Source: Valencia hispanica
Taxonomy: Eukaryota; Chordata; Actinopteri; Cyprinodontiformes; Valenciidae
Assembly: GCA_963556495.2 (NCBI GenBank)
Contig: OY747721.1
Location: forward strand, 8,242,149-8,306,148
Reading direction: 5' to 3'
DNA length: 64,000 nucleotides
Position 1 is the stretch's first letter. Every line of letters begins with the position of its first letter. The notes below the pieces were generated by a model. It had not been told where the DNA came from. It did no database searches and worked only from the letters and a program-made list of their open reading frames with translations. This document shows, in pieces, positions 59,962 to 64,000 of this stretch. Both the position numbers and the translations under genes were made by a program.

Positions 59962-62900
59962 CTATAGAAAATATTAAGATATACAGTGCTATAACTGTTT
60001 CTGTCCTACTCTCTTGTATTTTTAGGTAGATTTCTTTGGCTGTCTGTAATTAATTGGTAAAATCAACCAATTTTGAAATGATCTCACACATGTAACATAG
60101 CTTACAGTCTAATACAAAGGTTTGAATGCAGAAGAGAGAAAAAGAAAGACGAGAAAGGTCATTATACTGTAAAAGGTCACTAAGGTGATAAATGAACAAG
60201 GTTCAAACTTACTTCTTTGGTACCACTAACAGAATGATCAATGCAATGAGCATGAGACCTCCGAGGACAGAGGAAACGATCACAGCTATCAACAAACTGT
60301 CTAACAAACAAGAGAGAAGCAGTCAGTGATGAGTTTCGGCCTTTTTATGACCTTGCTACAACAGATTACATAACATTCTAGAGAACATTTTGCTTCAAAA
60401 CAAAAAATGTTTATATAAAACAATATTTACTTTGCTAAACAACAAAAACTAAAACAAAAAAACATGAGAGGCCATTGTTTGTTGGTAGATAGACAGGAAG
60501 TAGGGCAGAGAGGGAAGGTGATGACATTGAGGACTGTAGCCTTTGGCAATGGTGTGCCTGCTCTACCACTGAGCCATGTGGCGGCACCATTGATAACACT
60601 TTTTAAAAAGACAGTACTCAGCTTCTTGGTGTCATTGACACAGTTCTGAAATTAGATATTGTTTCTTGTCTAAATAACAAATAAAAATAATTTAATTTGC
60701 ACATGGCTTGTTGTATGCTAAAATATTAAAAGATTTGTTAAAAAGATTTTCAACCTAAACTACAAAGCTACTTCATCATTTTTTTTCAATGAATCTGCGT
60801 ATGAAGCATGAATTGGGTGCTTTTAGCGGGCTAAAACTTCATGGAGCTTTGCAAACAATTTGATAATCTGAAAATCCACCACATAATTTAGATAATATCC
60901 TGAATCCAAGCCCTGCCCCCAAAAAAACCCTTCTAACAAACAAACAAAAAAATAACTTTTGATGTAAATGCTTTGACTTTCACCACTGTATACTCACTGT
61001 CTGTACAGTTTAAACCAGTATAACCGAAGGTGCATCTGAAACAACAAATGAAATTGATTTAAAACTGTTGTACTTGGAGACAACCATAGAGCAAGACAGG
61101 TAGGTCGATGCACTTACCGGACACATGTGTTTTTGTGAAATTTAAAACCAGGGGGACATGCTAAAGTACAGAAAGTTACACTGCAGTTAGTGAACAGATA
61201 AACATTTCAGCTCTCATGATTGTTAAACTTCCTTACCCAAGCATAATCTTTCACTGAAATCGGTTGGAATGAAGTTCTCTTTACAGTCGCATGTGAAAGT
61301 GCCATCTTTAGATTGACACTTTGTAGTAGTATCGTCACATGCACCATTACAAAGGTTTACGTCTTTAAATGGAACAGAAAAAAGGTTGATGGGATCAGTA
61401 AACTTCACAACATAAAATATAATCAAGAACATCAATGGTAGCTAAATTTCCCAGGACTGCCTCAGACTTAAAATCTTGACACAAATCATGACATTTGACA
61501 CCCACATCATGCGTATATTTTGTGCGTGCAGCGGTGTCATTGCTGTTAAGAATATAAAAAAATAAGTGTGAAGTACTAAAAATAAAATAAAAATCCAAAG
61601 AAAAAACTAAACTGAAAGAAAATAAAAGAAATCAAGCTACCAATCAAATATAGGAACCAACCTGAACACTACAGGTTTCTGATTAATACTGTTTATTAGC
61701 AAAGAACATGTAGGAGACGGTTAAAAACCCTTTTATAAATAATTCAGACAGAGCCACATAATCAGCACAAACATTCTGGAGGATAATTGTAATGAAAGTA
61801 TTGTATGCATAATAAGAGAAAAGTAAACTAGACTAGAATCCTCAGAAGTACATTTTTGTATTAAACCTACTCTTATAGCCTCCTTTCAGTGGGCAGTCTT
61901 CACAGCTGGTGGCCATCATCATTTTCTGTGTTACAGTCTCATATTTAATGTCAGCAGTTGCTTCATAGATGTTTTGTATTGATGCCTCAGTTTCGGCTTC
62001 CCCTGCCCTCACATTGCCTTGCTTTCCTTCCCTGTGGAAAAACGTCATAGTCAAGGAAGTCACATTGTAAGCCTTTACTAGTGGATGACAAACACTGTTT
62101 TGACTCTGAAACTTACCGCAGCTCCAGCACTAAAGAGTCTCTGTATCCAATTGTACCTTTCAACTGTTTGCCAATCTGTGTATTAAAAATAGAATTCCAT
62201 TGAATAACATTCTGTTTGGGCTTATTGACCAAAATGCCTTTTAATAAGTGCAACACAGGTGAAACTAGTATTAGTCCCCAAAACATTTTAAGTCTGGCAT
62301 TTAGGCCAAAATCAAACAAGGAGAAAGATATATTAGTTCTTACCTCCTTTATAATTTCATCAGCAGTGTCTTTGAATATTTGTGATGTTTTTACAGCCAT
62401 GTCAGGTTCAAAAGGTTTCTTCAAATCTAGCTGTCCAGGGAAAACCTTGGCTATTTGGGAAAATAAGATTATTGTAAGAATTTTTAACAAAATCACACAT
62501 ATGACAATATTCAAGAAACTTGACATTTTAAATGACAATTTATTACAGTATCTCATTTATTAATTAAATATTTACTAAAAGTCAGTTAAGTAACTATTAA
62601 CCTGGTAACCCTTCTGTTAGCCCAATAACTAGATGACAAAAAAAAAATGATTTAAGAAAGAATTATAGTATTACCTCTTTATTTCATTAAATAAAGTCCA
62701 AGACAAACAATGCTACTACTACTACTTAATGAAATAGTTACTAGACAACCTGATACTAAATATTAAAATATTCACAGCTTAAAACTGTATATGTAAAAAG
62801 GATCAACACCGAAGTGGTTAAAATACAGTTTGTCAAAAAGGTTTATTGTGGGAATGTCCACATCCTTTAGTTTTTTCACATATAAACATAAAAATACTCA

Positions 62901-63899
62901 ATTTGGTGATGGCCATATGCTGAACCACAGAACAAATATACAAAATACACATAATAGTCTTTTTGGAAACATATTTCCATCACTTAAAAACAAAGAAAAG
63001 GTAGATTCTAATATGCTGACATTCAAAGTCATGATTATGAGTTCAAAACTCAGAATTTTGAGAACAATAGTCAGTATTCGTTTCAGTGGTCAGCCAAAAT
63101 TTGGAGTTTCAAAGTCTAAATTTCACATTTTAAACTAGCAGTTTACAAGTTATGTTATTGACAATAATAGGATACGTTTTTGGTTTCTATGTTATGTTTT
63201 TTAGTTTAAAAGTCCCAATTTTTGTATTTAATGTACAGTCATAATTTAGAGGTTCACCGTCATGATTATGAGTTTAATAGTCACAGTTTGGACAGTTAAG
63301 GAAAATCAAAGTTATACATATGAGTTGAAAAAAAATTAAATTTGGCTTTAAAATTACTATTATATGTAAGCTCATAATGAGTATTGCATCTCATTATGAG
63401 CATCATCAATTGATCAGGTGACAAACCATGCCACATTTCTTCTTTTGTTTGAAGTAGAAGTTTTTAAATTCGACCAGCAGGGGGCAGCAACTCGGATGCT
63501 ACAATTATTTTTTTTTAACAGACAATACAGCAAGGGATCTACATCATTATTTCTTTACAATATAGCTCTAGTACATTCATTCATACATATATTTTAAAAA
63601 TGAATTACGTTATTGAATAGATTCCTTAAACAATTGAATCAAATCACGGCTGCTTACTAAACTATAAATATAATAAGCAACACGCTGCAACAAGATTTAC
63701 CATACTGTCTAGCTGCACAAGTTTATACTCTTGTTTACAAGAAGCACCATATTTGCATGTGGCTTTACACTGAGATACGTACCTTTTTGACAGCTGTGAG
63801 AAAAATAAAAATCACCAACAAGACACAAGCATACGAAAGTGGTATTTGCACGATCTTCACAGGTGCTTCCTCGGCCACATGGGTTGGAAGCGCAAGCAC
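59448..63899 (-). CDS. Membrane mucin, MUC13-like (unit C), 5' end beyond window
   Basis: Ten exons equivalent to unit B exons 3-12: 63899-63783, 62450-62344, 62175-62117, 62031-61871, 61362-61237, 61160-61118, 61035-60998, 60300-60213, 59961-59700, 59609-59448. Every exon has exactly the length and phase of its unit B counterpart, and all are open. Products: EGF1 (ACASNPCGRGSTCEDRA), SEA (VFPGQLDLKKPFEPD), EGF-like block identical in protein to unit B, one membrane helix, tail ending INPYYN with TAA 59450-59448. The repeat exon and signal exon must lie to the right of the window. Apparently functional; its tail keeps more complete NPYAQ repeats than unit B. Confidence 0.85.
60213..60300 (-). 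CDS. Unit C mucin membrane-helix exon
   Basis: SLLIAVIVSSVLGGLMLI and further apolar residues, ending VVPKK; same 88-nt exon as the paralogues. Confidence 0.82.
60470..60595 (-). repeat. tRNA-derived SINE (unit C)
   Basis: Minus strand TGGCTCAGTGGTAGAGCAGG is a tRNA-like A box; followed by CCAAAGGCTACAGTCCTCAA and the GACAGGAAGTAGG body. Confidence 0.6.
60998..61362 (-). CDS. Unit C mucin EGF-like block
   Basis: Exons 61362-61237, 61160-61118, 61035-60998; the protein is the same as unit B, with a single silent T/C difference seen. Confidence 0.82.
61871..62450 (-). CDS. Unit C mucin SEA exons
   Basis: Three exons 62450-62344, 62175-62117, 62031-61871. Relative to unit B I count about 11 amino-acid changes (for example IIYEATADIKDE to NIYEATADIKYE), mostly in the third SEA exon. 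Confidence 0.82.
62560..63780. other. Intron 3 of the unit C mucin
   Basis: No gene seen. Homologous to 36720-38500 of unit B but about 600 bp shorter and diverged. Confidence 0.6.
63783..63899 (-). CDS. Unit C mucin EGF1 exon
   Basis: 117 nt; ACASNPCGRGSTCEDRA...FVCLCLVG...SCQK, six Cys; phase 1 both ends, donor GTACGT. Confidence 0.85.
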
Positions 63900-64000
63900 C
63901 TTGATAATTAAGACAACCACAGACACACAATGTAAGTATTTTATGATTCAAGTAAACTATATGCACAATTATTTTAATGAATTTATGCATTTTAAATTAT

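Overview
This is vertebrate, almost certainly ray-finned (teleost) fish, nuclear DNA. It has AT-rich intergenic sequence, GT-AG introns, and small phase-1 exons encoding extracellular modules. It also carries typical fish repeats: hAT, Tc1/mariner, L2- and RTE-like LINEs, a tRNA-derived SINE and long microsatellites. All host genes I can support lie on the minus strand.

The backbone is a tandem array of three diverged units (A, left edge to about 26.9 kb; B, about 27.0-47.0 kb; C, about 47.0 kb to the right edge). Each unit pairs an LDL-receptor class A (LDLa) gene or its remnant with a membrane-mucin gene. Unit A holds the only LDLa gene with an open frame: a signal peptide and six LDLa modules, probably continuing past the left edge. 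Units B and C keep only decayed LDLa exons.

The mucin of unit B is complete: 12 exons, 45041 to 32909, every exon phase compatible, 1,952 codons before the stop by my count. It encodes a signal peptide, one giant Thr/Pro repeat exon of about 1,546 codons, EGF, SEA, EGF-like, one membrane helix, and a tail rich in NPY-type motifs. This is the MUC13 architecture. Unit C has the same gene from EGF1 to the stop codon; its repeat exon and signal exon lie beyond the right edge. Unit A has a broken copy: no EGF-SEA-EGF block, an interrupted repeat exon with an unrelated 42-bp repeat, a 1-bp frameshift in the tail and a second stop near the end.

Most other DNA is mobile-element debris. At 17.3-24.3 kb elements are nested five deep and readable from target-site duplications: Tc1, then a SINE-like repeat, then a 6.2-kb hAT, then another hAT, then a 1-kb hAT-type MITE. 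A second nest lies at 50.9-57.1 kb (RTE LINE, TTAA MITE, Tc1, two LINEs, and a 648-bp long-TIR element). Unit C also carries a perfect 48-bp palindrome next to a roughly 150-bp hairpin that A and B lack.

Functionally, the intact genes point to an epithelial surface locus in which a transmembrane mucin has been duplicated, its repeat domain has turned over, and its SEA module appears to have diverged faster than the surrounding introns.
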